DNA of 30,148 nt, from contig BFEA01000030.1 in NCBI GenBank assembly GCA_003427395.1, positions 3,681,540-3,711,687 on the forward strand. The letters are read 5' to 3'. The notes below the pieces were generated by a model. The model saw only the letters and a program-made list of their open reading frames with translations. It was not told the origin of the DNA and did not search any database. Both the position numbers and the translations under genes were made by a program. This DNA is from Chara braunii (taxonomy: Eukaryota > Streptophyta > Charophyceae > Charales > Characeae). This document shows, piece by piece, positions 10,500-20,032 of the stretch. Each line of letters begins with the position of its first letter. Position 1 is the stretch's first letter.

Positions 10500-10960
10500 T
10501 TTTTTAGTTTATTAGTTTATAAAAGAAAAAATTCCCTTCTATTAGAGTTAATTGACATTTTATGTTTAATATGATTCGAGGTAGAAACCATAAAAGTTTG
10601 TTTCAAACCAATCCATGGGCCCTGCAGCGCAACCCAAGATGACCCTTCATGACCAAAGAACTGAGTTGCTTCCATTCTATGAAAGAATGATGTACTTAAG
10701 ATACAATTATGATCCAATTATCGAGCCATGAATCACAACAGCTCAACACAAAAAGTTTCAACCTTAATTATCAAATTGTCAATGAAGCCCGTCAAATAAA
10801 GAGTTTCAACAATGTTACTCAATTGGTGTTTCGAGCTTCTATCAATGGTTATATCACAAACTTTCATAGTCCTTTGGGAAAGAAAAACCATTTATGCCTC
10901 AAAATTTATAAAGGCTTAAATTTTTAATTGATTGATGTAGATAGTCGGATATCCACAACT
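10500..10960 (-). pseudogene. Ty3/gypsy aspartic protease region remnant
   Basis: On the minus strand a CDITIDRSSK stretch (about 10830-10860) sits where retroelement proteases have the I-D-G/S-G-S catalytic motif; the glycines are altered. About 55 codons later, SSWVALQGPWIGLKQTF (in the open frame at 10517-10717) resembles the L-L-G-R-P-W block that follows protease in these polyproteins. The position between the gag zinc knuckle and RT is right. The motifs are degenerate, so the call rests partly on order. Intact proteases cut the Gag-Pol polyprotein. Confidence 0.5.
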
Positions 10961-11780
10961 CATGGTTGCAAATCTGATTTTGCACCCTAGAAGTGCTTTG
11001 TTCGCATGAGCAAGGAAGTTCGAACCCAAGTAATTGACTTTCACCTTTATCTTTTGAATCAATCTTTTAAGTTATTCTCTTAATTTAAATGTTAAGTTCA
11101 TTGTCTCCTTAAGGAGAGAGTTACATCAGTTTCTTCCAACATCTTTGTGATCACATCACTGATTACCAATTCATCTTCTAACTCGCTCTAAAGAATGATT
11201 TTTTTTTTATTCCCTTGTTCGTTCTTTTGAGATGAGATATTTTGTTTCCGATCATCACAAATTTTGTCCAAAGTCTTTTCAACTTTTTTTCTTTTATTTT
11301 CTTTGATCATTTGAGGTGTCATGTTTGCATGAAAGTTTCTTACTTCACCAATCACCATGTAAGATTCCATGACGACTTCAGTTGGTAAGATGCCTTCAAA
11401 AGGCATCACGTAAACTGGACAAGCGGGCGTACCAGGGAAAAACTCTACCAGCTAAGAAGAGCTTTGAGGTGCAGGTTTTTCTCCTAGTAGACAGTTACTT
11501 GATGAAACTTCTTCAAATAAGTTTTATTTTAACACCATAGACTGTAAGAGAAATTCAATTGTGGCCAAAGAAATAACAGACTTTTGCACAAGTTTTTCAG
11601 ACAGTTCGTCAATGAGAAAATGAACATTTACATTTGCACTTCTCTTATTTCTCATCTGAGCAAGCCATCTCATATCCCCAAGATGTATATGATCTAGTTT
11701 ATCACACGAGTTGTCACAAACATGATCCGGAACATTTTTTTTTTCCACAACCTTGTTTTTTACATCCTCTTCTAGATGTT
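10961..11780 (-). pseudogene. Gag-Pol linker region of the Ty3/gypsy remnant
   Basis: The minus strand keeps two open frames, 11188-11409 (Lys/Glu-rich, with MVIGEVRNFHANMTPQM) and 11524-11748 (with LIDELSEKLVQKSV). Their composition and position fit the variable linker between nucleocapsid and protease. No catalytic motif is visible. The assignment is by position only. Confidence 0.4.
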
Positions 11781-12198
11781 ACAATAAGTGGTAGTGTGAC
11801 GTCCTTCACCACAATAATAGCAAGTGGAGTTTTTCCTTCACCGATCTTCAAATTTACCTCTTTCTCTATTACTTCTACCACCATGATCTTCATTCCTCCT
11901 AAATCTGGATGTGTCTCTTTTCTTTTTATTGTCATCATCATCATCATTATCTTCTTCATCCTCACCATCTATCTTCATTTTTCCTTTCTCATATGAAGTA
12001 GAGACAACAAGCATGTAATTTATCATAACTTGTTAAACAATGTTATTTGTACTCACGTTACTCTCTCTATTTATGTCATTTTTTTTTTCCAATCTTTAGC
12101 TAGAGTATTGATCTAACTTAGTGACCACTTCTTGTTAGAAATTGTAGGTAGAGACCCGACCATTGCCACCATCTCGTCTCATCTGAGAGGGTAATATT
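11781..12198 (-). pseudogene. Gag nucleocapsid with CCHC zinc knuckle
   Basis: Positions 11781-11822 on the minus strand encode a 14-residue CX2CX4HX4C knuckle (CYYCGEGRHTTTYC), the RNA-binding motif of retroelement Gag. Upstream is a strongly charged stretch (EDEEDNDDDDDNKKK, then Arg-rich) inside the open frame 11838-12026. A TGA separates that frame from the knuckle; TGG (Trp) is the likely ancestral codon there. Coding character continues to 12198, where the hAT-like insertion interrupts it. Nucleocapsid packages the element's RNA in its virus-like particle; this copy is defective. Confidence 0.8.
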
Positions 12199-12980
12199 GA
12201 GCCTTGCAGGGTAACCGACGTTCGGGACGTGCCGAACGCCCGAACCCGAACGCCCGAACGTATGGGACCCCTTGGGGATGCGTTCGGCCGTTCATGCCGA
12301 ACGCGGACAAAAAAAAAATAAAAAATAAAAAAAACAACGTCGTTAAAAAAATCTGAAAAAAAAAAAATGTTATGGAGAAAAATATATTAAACAAGATTTG
12401 TCTGAGCATTACGTCCGAATTCCTTACCAAATTTGAAATAAAAATAAAATACACAGAACAAATATTAATAATAAAAATAAATAAAAATAAAAAAAGAATT
12501 AAATTTAGTGAGTGCGCAAGCATGTTTTCGACACCACCATCTTTGGCGATTTTTCATTTTGTTTTGGCATAGCTAAATGACCTGAAAATTTATAGATGTG
12601 TACTTCACATAATACAAAACCCACGAAAAAAGTTTCAAAAAATAATAAAATTGTGTAGACCCCGAACTAAAGTGAAAACAAAAAGTCAAAAGTGAAAAAA
12701 AACGTGGGCGAGCACGTTTTGACACTGCCATCTTTGGCGATTTTTAATTCTTCTTTGGCTACGCTAAATGACTTGAAAATTTAGAGGCATGTACCTCACG
12801 TCATAGAGAACTCATAAAACAAAATTCAGAAAAAAAAAATAATTGTTAGGCCCCGAAATAGTTTTTGGCAGGGGCCGAACGCCGTCGGGTTCGGGCCCTG
12901 TACGGGACCCCGAACACCCGAACGTACGGAGGTCCGCCCAGGGGCCTCCGTACGTACGGGCTGGTAACGTTGGAGCCTTA
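12199..12980. mobile_element. hAT-like non-autonomous transposon (766 bp) with 8-bp target duplication
   Basis: The element is 12207-12972. The flanks are gagccttg (12199-12206) and gagcctta (12973-12980), an 8-bp duplication with one mismatch, the length typical of hAT transposons. The left end starts cagggtaacc and the right end, reversed, starts caacgttacc: 7 of 10 positions match, and the CAGGG-type start is common in hAT elements. Both ends hold dense GC-rich subterminal copies of cccgaac/gttcggg, possible transposase-binding sites, around an AT-rich core. The interrupted gag reads KA at both junctions in the same phase, and 774 inserted bases equal 258 codons. No transposase is encoded. 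Confidence 0.75.
12509..12858. repeat. 191-bp-period internal duplication within the hAT-like element
   Basis: Copy 1 (about 12509-12668) and copy 2 (about 12700-12858) share catctttggcgattttt, gctaaatgac.tgaaaattta and gt.gaccccgaa in order. The duplication accounts for nearly half the element and keeps the ends unchanged. Confidence 0.8.
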
Positions 12981-13490
12981 TTCAATACCGTTTGTCTCTC
13001 ATTGTTAGTCAATTTAGTCAAGAAGATATGATATCTCTGGGACTTATCCGGGTATGAAATTCTTCTGGTTATTTGGATGAATATGTGAATGAAAACATTG
13101 AATGCATGATATTTAGCTCTTCTGAAATTAAGAAGGTCTTTGGTATTAGTCGGAACATAATTTTTCTCAAACTCTCTCTTAATTCTATCTTTGATTTCTT
13201 TCCAAATATGAGCTCATTCCATCAACTCTTGAACTATCAATCTTATCTCTGAATCACAGTATGACAGAAGATGCTTGAGTCGTTGTCTATCAGTCAAACC
13301 ATAACAAAGACCAAATAATTTATACTCATCAAAAAAATCATTGACTTGTAACCCTTTGAAACGCAAAATTATTTCATCAGGTCGTTTTTCTTTTGTAATG
13401 TCTGGTCATTCCTTCATAGTATAAACTCTCTCGACCAATTTTCGTATGACACCCATTAGAGTCTCTTCATGAGTCTCTGCGGATAAGCTA
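12981..13490 (-). pseudogene. Gag capsid-like region of the Ty3/gypsy element
   Basis: The minus-strand frame is open over about 160 codons apart from one TGA. It contains GLCYGLTDRQRLKHLLSYCD, then EIRLIVQEL, WKEIKDRIKREFEKNYVP and DLLNFRRAKYHAFNVF. The alternation of hydrophobic helices with WKEIKDRIKREF matches the usual Ty3/gypsy capsid pattern (W..LK..L...F). The single stop falls where Trp (TGG) is likely, before AHIWKEI. The frame runs into the hAT-like insertion at 12972 and continues in the same phase beyond it. In an intact element this protein forms the particle shell. Confidence 0.7.
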
Positions 13491-14400
13491 GGTCTTCCTC
13501 TCCCAACCATCTTGACCGTCAGTTTCTCTTAATACCTCTTTTTCTCTCTTCTCTAGTCATTTTTTAACCTCTTTCTTCTTACTTTGAATCCCTTACTCTC
13601 CTTGCAAGAGAGACATTTTTGTTTTTTCCCTCTCTTGTCAGGTCCACCCCTTGAGAATTTTGTAGGTAGAGAGTGTAGATAATAACAGTTTGTGTAGAAA
13701 TTAGAGGCGAGATAATTCTTCCCAACCTCCAAATGTAATCCTCAATTAATTGCCTCTCACTGTTTCTGCTTAGTCTTCTTTTTATCTCTTCACAACTTCT
13801 CGAATGATAAAAAACCTCGTCAGATCAATAATATCGTAATAAAATTTCATCGCTTACTGACCATTGCTAACTTTTATGGCAAGAGACACTCTCTTCCCAG
13901 AGTTGTGATAGGTCACTCTCTCAATAGTCCCCACCTTCATTACTTTTAATAAGTAATTGATCTCAGTCTAATCAGTTACAGTTTTCAAGGCAGAGTCTCT
14001 CAGTCAATCAAGAAAATGATGCAAAGAGAAATTCCTATCAGAGATTCGAAGAGTACCTTTTATCTTGACTGTCCTCCCTTCTACTATAATCCCAAAGGTA
14101 AGTTGTTGAAGAGAACCATACATTATCACTCATTTTCTGAATATCATAACCAATATCAAGCGAGGTAGATCTCATAATGGATATAATCAGCAATCTTAAA
14201 TTTGTGCTCAAAAGTGTTAAGAAGTGTTGATTTTGCCCGCACAATTAAATCATTCTCTCTTGTTTTTTCTACCATGACAATGATTTTTAGAAGAGACATC
14301 CAGTCTCGTATGTTCTCAAAGTCATTAGTAGCTACAAAATAAGGGAGTCTCTCAAATTGTCTCACTCCCGCCACCCAAGCTACCTTCCTGCGCAACTTCT
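13491..14400 (-). pseudogene. Probable N-terminal Gag or leader region of the Ty3/gypsy element
   Basis: The part next to capsid (about 13490-13660) gives a basic, Lys/Arg/Glu-rich translation, typical of the N-terminal part of this kind of Gag. Further on, minus-strand open frames at 14038-14244 and 14156-14395 (the latter with VAWVAGVRQFERLPYFVATN and FENIRDW) look protein-like but carry no motif I recognise. They may belong to the element or to another inserted sequence. Confidence 0.35.
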
Positions 14401-16997
14401 CAAGTCATTCTCTTGCTCTTATAAGACTGATATTAGCCCCTTTCAGATATTTTAAATAATTAGTCATTTTCTCTAGACTTTCTCGAACATAGATTCTCAC
14501 ATCCAGACTATCAGTAGTAAAAATAATAACCACTAGAATTTAAAATATTATATCACCTCTCTCACAAGTTTCATGTCTCATAATCATAAAAGGATTATCA
14601 TACCCAATCACTTTGTCTAGCCAGCCTCTCACAATAGATATCCTTGTTACTGATAGTATTTCTGAGACTTTTTCATATTTTATATAAAATTCATCATAAT
14701 TGATCAATCATTTATTCGAAGATGAAGTCGTTTCAGAGGAGAAGAAAGTATTTTAGAAAAGGGTTTGACATGAGTACTTCAAGTGAAGCTTTTATTCTTT
14801 TGTTGAAGTGTTTTTCTCTTTTAGTACAATGTTGACTGCTCGTTCTCAATATCTGTCATATTCACAACCCTCAAACCGGTCTTTTGGCACATAAATCCTG
14901 ACATCATATTCATCAAGCTCGAGGAATCGACAGGTAAGGACATATAGGTTATTATGCTCCCATCCTCTCTTCTTCACCGCTTCATATCTCATAATCTCAT
15001 AGGGGGATACTTCAATCGTTTTTCTATTCTCTCTTCGCTCAATCTGTCATGTCCTCTTCCTAATTTTAACCAAAGTTTTTTTTTTCTTGAAGGTAAGCAT
15101 TGTACATTCATCAATGTTTCTGATCGCTCTTCTTTGAAAACAAACTCAATTATAACAGACCAGTTATTCCTTGACAGACTGATATAAGGTGAATAAGGAG
15201 TTGAAAACCCTTAAAAGACAGCAAACCGAGCGGATCCAATCAAACATTTTTTCTTTTTTTCAAGTTTTTATTTTTCTTGCACCACAACCTCCTCAACAAA
15301 TCTTGAACATCTCGTATATGTAGCATCAACATTTCTCTCTCTAATAACATACTTTGATGAGAAGACAAAGTTAATCAGACAAAAGAAGCAAGTTGAGTGG
15401 GGTTTAATGTCGGTGAATTATGAAACGGTGCCTATTTCTCTTATCTTTGACAATTATTGTGATGAAAACAATTGACTGTCGATTATCAATATAGTATTGA
15501 AGTAAATCAATTGGTATGGGATCAAAATAAATTTCAATAGAATAAATCAGACAACGAAGGTCATAATTTGGAAGAAGTTCAAGCCTGAGCAGAATAAAGG
15601 TGAAATATATCTTCAAGTCAATGAATCCTCGGAGTAAGAAGGAAGTGTTCCCATTTGAGACTGTCAAGTACAAAATGGTCGAAAGCGGATGGAAACAAGA
15701 ACGAGTTTATATTTTTACATTTTACTTTTATAAATGAGATACATACGAATAGACTAAATGACAATTTCTCATAACCAATTGAAGGTTTCACCATCATTGC
15801 TACCCACTAGTGGTCAATAGGTGATATCATTTTTGGTGAATTTTTCACAGAAACTGTTATATTTCCCTGATTTTTTCCTTTTTGTTTTTTGTCTGATATG
15901 CATAAGCTTTAGGGTATATTTGTATTCAGTTTCAAAGTATTTGGACGAGTGACAAAGAAATTGGCAAAAACACCGAATTCGGGAAACGTTTGGACGAACT
16001 ACAAAAGCTACTTCGAATAGGGTTCTATAGTGCTGTTCATTTATTTTATTTTTTTTTTGTCCTTTTTTTTTTATGTTTGTATTATGAGCCTGCATAGTTT
16101 GTTTGCAAAAGTTTCGATGGCATTGCCTTGCAGTGATGCAGCGAAAAACTCCAAATTTTTGACCTTCCATTAAATGAGTGTCTTGCTACCTCCATTCTTG
16201 GCATGAGGACGAATATCATAGATGTAGAAATTAACCAATACCATACATATAATCGTTTGTCCATAATAATAGGTCCGACAATGCTCGTATTGATAGAGAA
16301 ATTTACCTTTAATTGTGAATTTTGAAAGTTCATTCAATGCATCTCTAACTGACATTCTTGATGAAAGAGTTCCTCTACTTTTGACTTTCTCATTTCTTTC
16401 TCAGTTTTCAAGGATTTCAAGGGTCCATATGACGTTCCATTGACCAGTCTGACCATCTTTATCAACTAGTGTCAATCTCCTTCTCCAGTCCATGATAATA
16501 TCTTACATATAAAGAGATTAAATACAGTTAGCAATCGTGATTTTCAAAAGGATCAAGACTCAATGAGGATTAAGACATTATTAACATTTTTTCTGCTCTA
16601 ATCAAAACTCAAAACTGATGTTGACTCAAACTCGCTCCGGAAACGAAAATTTATCATTTCTCAGGCGATGATATTATTTTGTCGCACTTTTACCAGTCAA
16701 GCCACTTCTGGCGACCAGAAAACCAACAGACTATCAAGCAGGATTTTGATGATTGTTTGCAATAAATAAAAATGCAAATCTCTTTATGTTGCGTGCATTC
16801 GACTTCGAGCGAAACCCTTCAATTACAGTCGACGTCGGTCCCCGTTCTTAGAAATCTTTGATTATGATTCAGAACAATAAATAAAACATGCAATAATTAA
16901 AATTGAAAATTAATCAAAATGCATGCATATTAAAGTGTCATTTAGGAATTGAGAGTTGTGACAAGACGAACAAGGACTCAAACGAGACCATGAGGTA
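14401..16997. other. 2.6 kb of AT-rich sequence without recognised domain
   Basis: This lies between the gag remnant and the candidate primer-binding site. It may be an unusually long leader, more inserted DNA, or an unrecognised coding part. Minus-strand frames at 15404-15673, 15814-16170 and 16082-16355 have ordinary composition but no motif I can name. Short T runs (about 15068-15086, 16049-16071) occur. No tandem repeat or terminal repeat was found by eye. Confidence 0.35.
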
Positions 16998-17000
16998 TGA

Positions 17001-17010
17001 CTCGATACCA
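17001..17010 (-). other. Candidate primer-binding site (tRNA-Met-like)
   Basis: The minus strand reads TGGTATCGAG here, close to the common plant LTR-retrotransposon site TGGTATCAGAGC (complementary to the initiator tRNA-Met 3' end) with one base missing. It lies upstream of gag in the element's orientation and directly after a candidate LTR, as expected. Confidence 0.45.
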
Positions 17011-17280
17011 ACACAACACGACAAGATAAGAGATCATGTGAGAGAAAATGAAAGTTCTTTATCACATCAAGGTCACAAAACGAACAGACAAAGCATAAAA
17101 CCATTGACTCTGTAGTAAACTCTCTCTCTCCTCTTTATAAATGATATTATACTCAAAGATTAAACACTGGTTAGTGTAACATTCAATGACTCTTTAGTGG
17201 GTCCGCCTGGTGCTGATCTGTATTCAAAGGAAAGTCAGTTGCGACATGCATCTGATGATTGTACTCATGTCGAGAGTCAA
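17011..17280 (-). repeat. Candidate 5' LTR (R-U5 side) with TATA box
   Basis: This is assigned from position, between the primer-binding site and repeat copy A3. On the minus strand, TATAAAG (around 17133-17139) is followed by a GA-rich tract, a spacer and then the primer-binding site about 125 bases downstream, a plausible promoter-R-U5 layout. The LTR edge does not end in the usual CA, and no matching second LTR was found in 4446-6160, so the outer boundary is unknown. Confidence 0.35.
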
Positions 17281-17344
17281 GTCTTCTCAATATATATGTC
17301 GTGCCAAAAAGGTTTCGCCTTGAGTTTACTGTACTCAAATACTC

Positions 17345-17640
17345 GGTGATCTTGAGACCGCTGTCGAGCGTACGGTCCTCGCAAGAGAGGGGACCTTCCC
17401 GACTGCGTCACGCAGGATTCGGCAGAAGTTAGTCGTAGAGAATTGCCGCTCCGACCGAATGCACCAACCATACGTCTCACGAACCCCTACAACAAGATAG
17501 GGTCACACGAGGTACAACTCACCTCCATCTGCAGGGGTTGTCACCATCCCTTAGGTAGGCGTATCCCCGCCGAGCTACCAGTCTACAGTATAAAAAGTTT
17601 TTACATGCAATCGTAGAGGTGGACCAGCTGAGGGTGTTTT
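17345..17640 (-). repeat. Dispersed repeat family A, copy A3 (3' half, inverted)
   Basis: The reverse complement aligns with A1, A4 and A5. Shared blocks on the plus strand are tgtcaccatcccttaggtag, ccctacaacaagatagggtc and catacgtctcacgaacccct. It also extends into the acctctacgattgcatgtaaaaac-like block (on the minus strand) present in A4 and A5 but absent from A1, so those three share a closer structure. Confidence 0.75.
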
Positions 17641-17856
17641 CTCGTACATTGTAGCATAGGAGGTACGCGTGGTCCCTACTCCTCTATCGAACTCGCACAT
17701 GTGGTAACAAGGATGCACCCTAGTCGACTGACGTCGAGTCGCGCTTGGGACTTCAGCCTCTTAGTCCAACCCCATGCAATCACCAACACACTAACCTGGA
17801 CTTATTATCATAAGGACAAAGGTCCGACTTTTGTCAACAAACAAAACTGACTGACT

Positions 17857-18478
17857 TAGCAAAGCGACCGGATCACTCAGGAGGACCTCACCTCCAGCCT
17901 CATTTTCAGTTTAAAGCAAATGAGCAAAGCGATCGGATCAGTCAGGAGGAGCCCCATTTCAATGTCTTACGCAAACGAGCGAAATGACTGGATCAGTTAG
18001 GAGGAACTCATCTCCAACCTCATCTCAATGTCTTAGACAAACGAGCAAAGCGATCAGGTCAGTTAGGAGGACGTTATCTCCAACCCAATTTCAATATCTT
18101 AGGCAAACGGGCTAAGCAATCGGATTAATTAGGAGGACCTCATCTTTAGCCTTATTTTAGGCAAACGAGCAAAGCGACCGGATCAGTCAGGAGGACCTCA
18201 TTTCCAGCCTCATTTCAATGTCTTAGGCAAACAAGCAAAGCGAATTAGGAGGACCTCATCTCTAACCCCATTTCAATGTCTTCAGCAAACAAGCAAAGCG
18301 ACCGGATCAGTAGGTAGAGCCTCATCTTTAGCCCCGTTTCAATGTCTTAGGCAAACGAGCAAAGCGACCAGATCAGTTAGGTGGACCTCATCTCAAACCT
18401 TATTTCAATGTCTTAGGCAAACAAGCAAAGTGATCGGATCAGTCAGGAGGACCTCATCTCCAACCCCATTCAAATCAT
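17857..18478 (+). repeat. 66-bp minisatellite, ten units, some shortened
   Basis: The unit reads cgagcaaagcgaccggatca, then gtcaggaggacctcatctcc, then a linker with catttcaatgtcttaggcaaa. Full-length units are 66 bp; others are shortened by internal deletions (for example the units starting near 17919, 18114 and 18234). Units differ by 5-20 substitutions, so the array is not young. The tenth unit stops part way, at about 18478, exactly where the mitochondrial atp1 sequence begins. The 66-bp period is divisible by three, but no long frame crosses the array, so coding is unlikely. Confidence 0.92.
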
Positions 18479-18480
18479 CG

Positions 18481-18744
18481 CATTCTCGTTTATTAGAAAG
18501 AGTTGTTAAAATGCCAGACCAAGCTGGTGCAGGTAGTCTGACTGCTTTACCTGTTATCGAAACACAAGCTGGAGATGTATCTGCTTATATTCCTACCAAT
18601 GTAATCTCCATTACGGACGGACAAATCTTTTTGGAAACAGAACTGTTTTATCGTGGAATCCGACCTGCTATTAATGTAGGATTGTCTGTAAGTCGTGTAG
18701 GTTTTGCAGCTCAATTGAAAGCTATGAAACAAGTGTGCGGTAGT
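18481..18744 (+). pseudogene. atp1: Mitochondrial atp1 fragment (nuclear insertion)
   Basis: Eighty-eight codons match the plant mitochondrial ATP synthase F1 alpha subunit, from HSRLLER through [58 protein letters not shown] to [19 protein letters not shown] and KQVCGS are the mitochondrial version; the plastid AtpA differs there. The segment lies in the C-terminal half of the nucleotide-binding domain and includes the arginine finger (Arg in SVSRVG, codon near 18694). Likely changes from the usual plant sequence include two Ala-to-Val near the start and Ser-to-Phe in VGFAAQ. Both ends are abrupt: minisatellite on the left, unrelated sequence after GS on the right. The frame then runs on to TAG near 18802 by chance. 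It is non-functional. Confidence 0.92.
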
Positions 18745-18978
18745 CAATTAAGGATTCCATGGATTGTTTTATTTGAGAGCAGGAATGAAATTAAACAAGC
18801 ATAGTAAATTTTCTCTGATTCAGTTGAAATCCTGAATTAAAAAGAAGGAAATATACAAGAAATCAAAACTCAGTCAAACTGAATGAAGGGTGATATAGAT
18901 AGGGGTATACGAGATTCTAAAGGAGATGGTGCCGACCGGCCTCATAGTTCCCTGCCGCCAAGGTCCCGCGTGAACCCC
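18745..18978. other. Sequence between the atp1 fragment and the tRNA-like element
   Basis: It is AT-rich to about 18915, then GC-rich. It could be more mitochondrial DNA carried with the atp1 piece, but I recognise no mitochondrial gene in it. It does not resume the minisatellite. Confidence 0.4.
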
Positions 18979-19060
18979 GGTAGAGCTCGCGCAATCGGTG
19001 GGGCGAACCTCCCACAGAGGCTTTGACACAGATTACGGGTGTCAAATCCCGTCTGCCACC
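18979..19060 (+). other. tRNA-like sequence (pseudo-tRNA or tRNA-derived repeat head)
   Basis: A D-arm/A-box-like stretch, ctcgcgcaatcggtgg (18986-19001), is followed about 40 bases later by a T-arm/B-box-like acggg-tgtcaaat-cccgt (about 19035-19052), which forms a perfect 5-bp stem with one extra loop base. The 3' end ctgccacc can pair in part with ggtagag at 18979. The anticodon arm is poor and no CCA is encoded. A decayed tRNA gene, an organellar tRNA piece next to the atp1 fragment, or a SINE head are all possible. Confidence 0.3.
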
Positions 19061-19832
19061 TTCCTCTCTAAACCAAAAGACTCTAGACTAAGAGTGAGAA
19101 AGACAAAAGAAGAGAAGTTAAGTCACTCAGATACAAGAGGGGTGCACTCAGACTCGCGTGAGAAGGCCTTGATTCCTTCGATGCGTCTGAGGGCCCCGCA
19201 ATGGCAACCAAAACGCTATGATGGTGGCGAGATTGCAACCAAAACGCCAAGTGACTGCACACTGACGATCCCCCAAGTCACCTCAATAAACCCTTTACAA
19301 AGTCTCACTACCCCTCTAAGATTACAATGTTTCTTCTTAGATCAAACTCTTACTGTTTAGTCCAGAAAACGACATTAAAATAGAGCATATTCTCTTGTGT
19401 TATATCTGAAGTGTAAGAAAAACATAATAAAACTCAATGAATCATCGCACACACACGAACCGTGCGCAGCAACAAGTGCAATAACTATGCATGGGGAGGA
19501 AGCATAGCAGAAGCAGTGTGGCACAACTCTGTGAACCCAACAATTTAGTGAATTTCGATGACTGTAGAGCCCAGCAACAACAATAGTTTCAAGTGTTGTG
19601 TCCCGACATAGCAGTTATGAAATGCCGCCGCAGTGGTAGCAGCAGTAATATAGCGGTGTCCCCCTCTTAGGAACACTCAACAATGCTATGTAGCGACCAC
19701 TGGAGCATACGCAGATATTGCCTCATGCAACTACCGCCAGACTCAGATAAGTGTTGTTTCAATCTGTGCTCGCACTGAAATCCAAACCCCAAATAGGCTT
19801 GGCCTTGTTGCTCCACACAAAATAGTTGTTTG
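19061..19832. other. Stretch without recognisable gene
   Basis: The composition is mixed. Several gcagcaacaa-type and gtagcagcag-type trinucleotide clusters occur from 19470 to 19640. No domain or repeat partner was recognised. Confidence 0.4.
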
Positions 19833-20032
19833 TCCGAGGCATTCGTGCAACGGACATACTTGTTCCAAGTAAAACTCCCTGCCTAGCAATACCTTTCGAT
19901 CCTTGTGTCCAATCCTCACCAACGACTCATATGTCAGTCCTACTTGAGCTAGGCCCTTCAGTCCGAGGCATTCGTGCAACGGACATACTTGTTTCAAGTA
20001 AACCTCCCTGCCTAGCAATATCTTTCGATCCT
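19833..20032. repeat. 129-bp-period direct duplication
   Basis: The block tccgaggcattcgtgcaacg, continuing through gacatacttgtt.caagtaaa and ctccctgcctagcaata.ctttcgatcctt, begins at 19833 and again at 19962. Between the copies, acttgagctaggcccttcagtcc resembles acttgagccaggcccgtcagtcc near 22108, just before repeat B2, so this may belong to the same larger element. Minus-strand reading gives a 91-codon frame with two copies of a PLHECLG-containing segment; coding is doubtful. Confidence 0.85.

Noticed and set aside
11634-11996. A 120-codon plus-strand gene
   Set aside because: It is the complementary shadow of the gag zinc-knuckle region on the minus strand.
12372-13031. Open frames inside the hAT-like insertion
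   Set aside because: They are short, AT-driven or GC-repeat-driven frames in a non-autonomous element with no transposase motif.
17857-18478. CRISPR-like array
   Set aside because: The repeats run head to tail with no unique spacers, unit length varies, and the genome is eukaryotic.
18481-18744. Plastid atpA origin
   Set aside because: LETELFYRG and KQVCGS are features of the plant mitochondrial alpha subunit, not the plastid one.
18430-18804. A 124-codon ATP synthase alpha gene
   Set aside because: Only codons from 18481 to 18744 match atp1. The start is minisatellite sequence read from GTG, and the end is unrelated sequence read to a chance stop.
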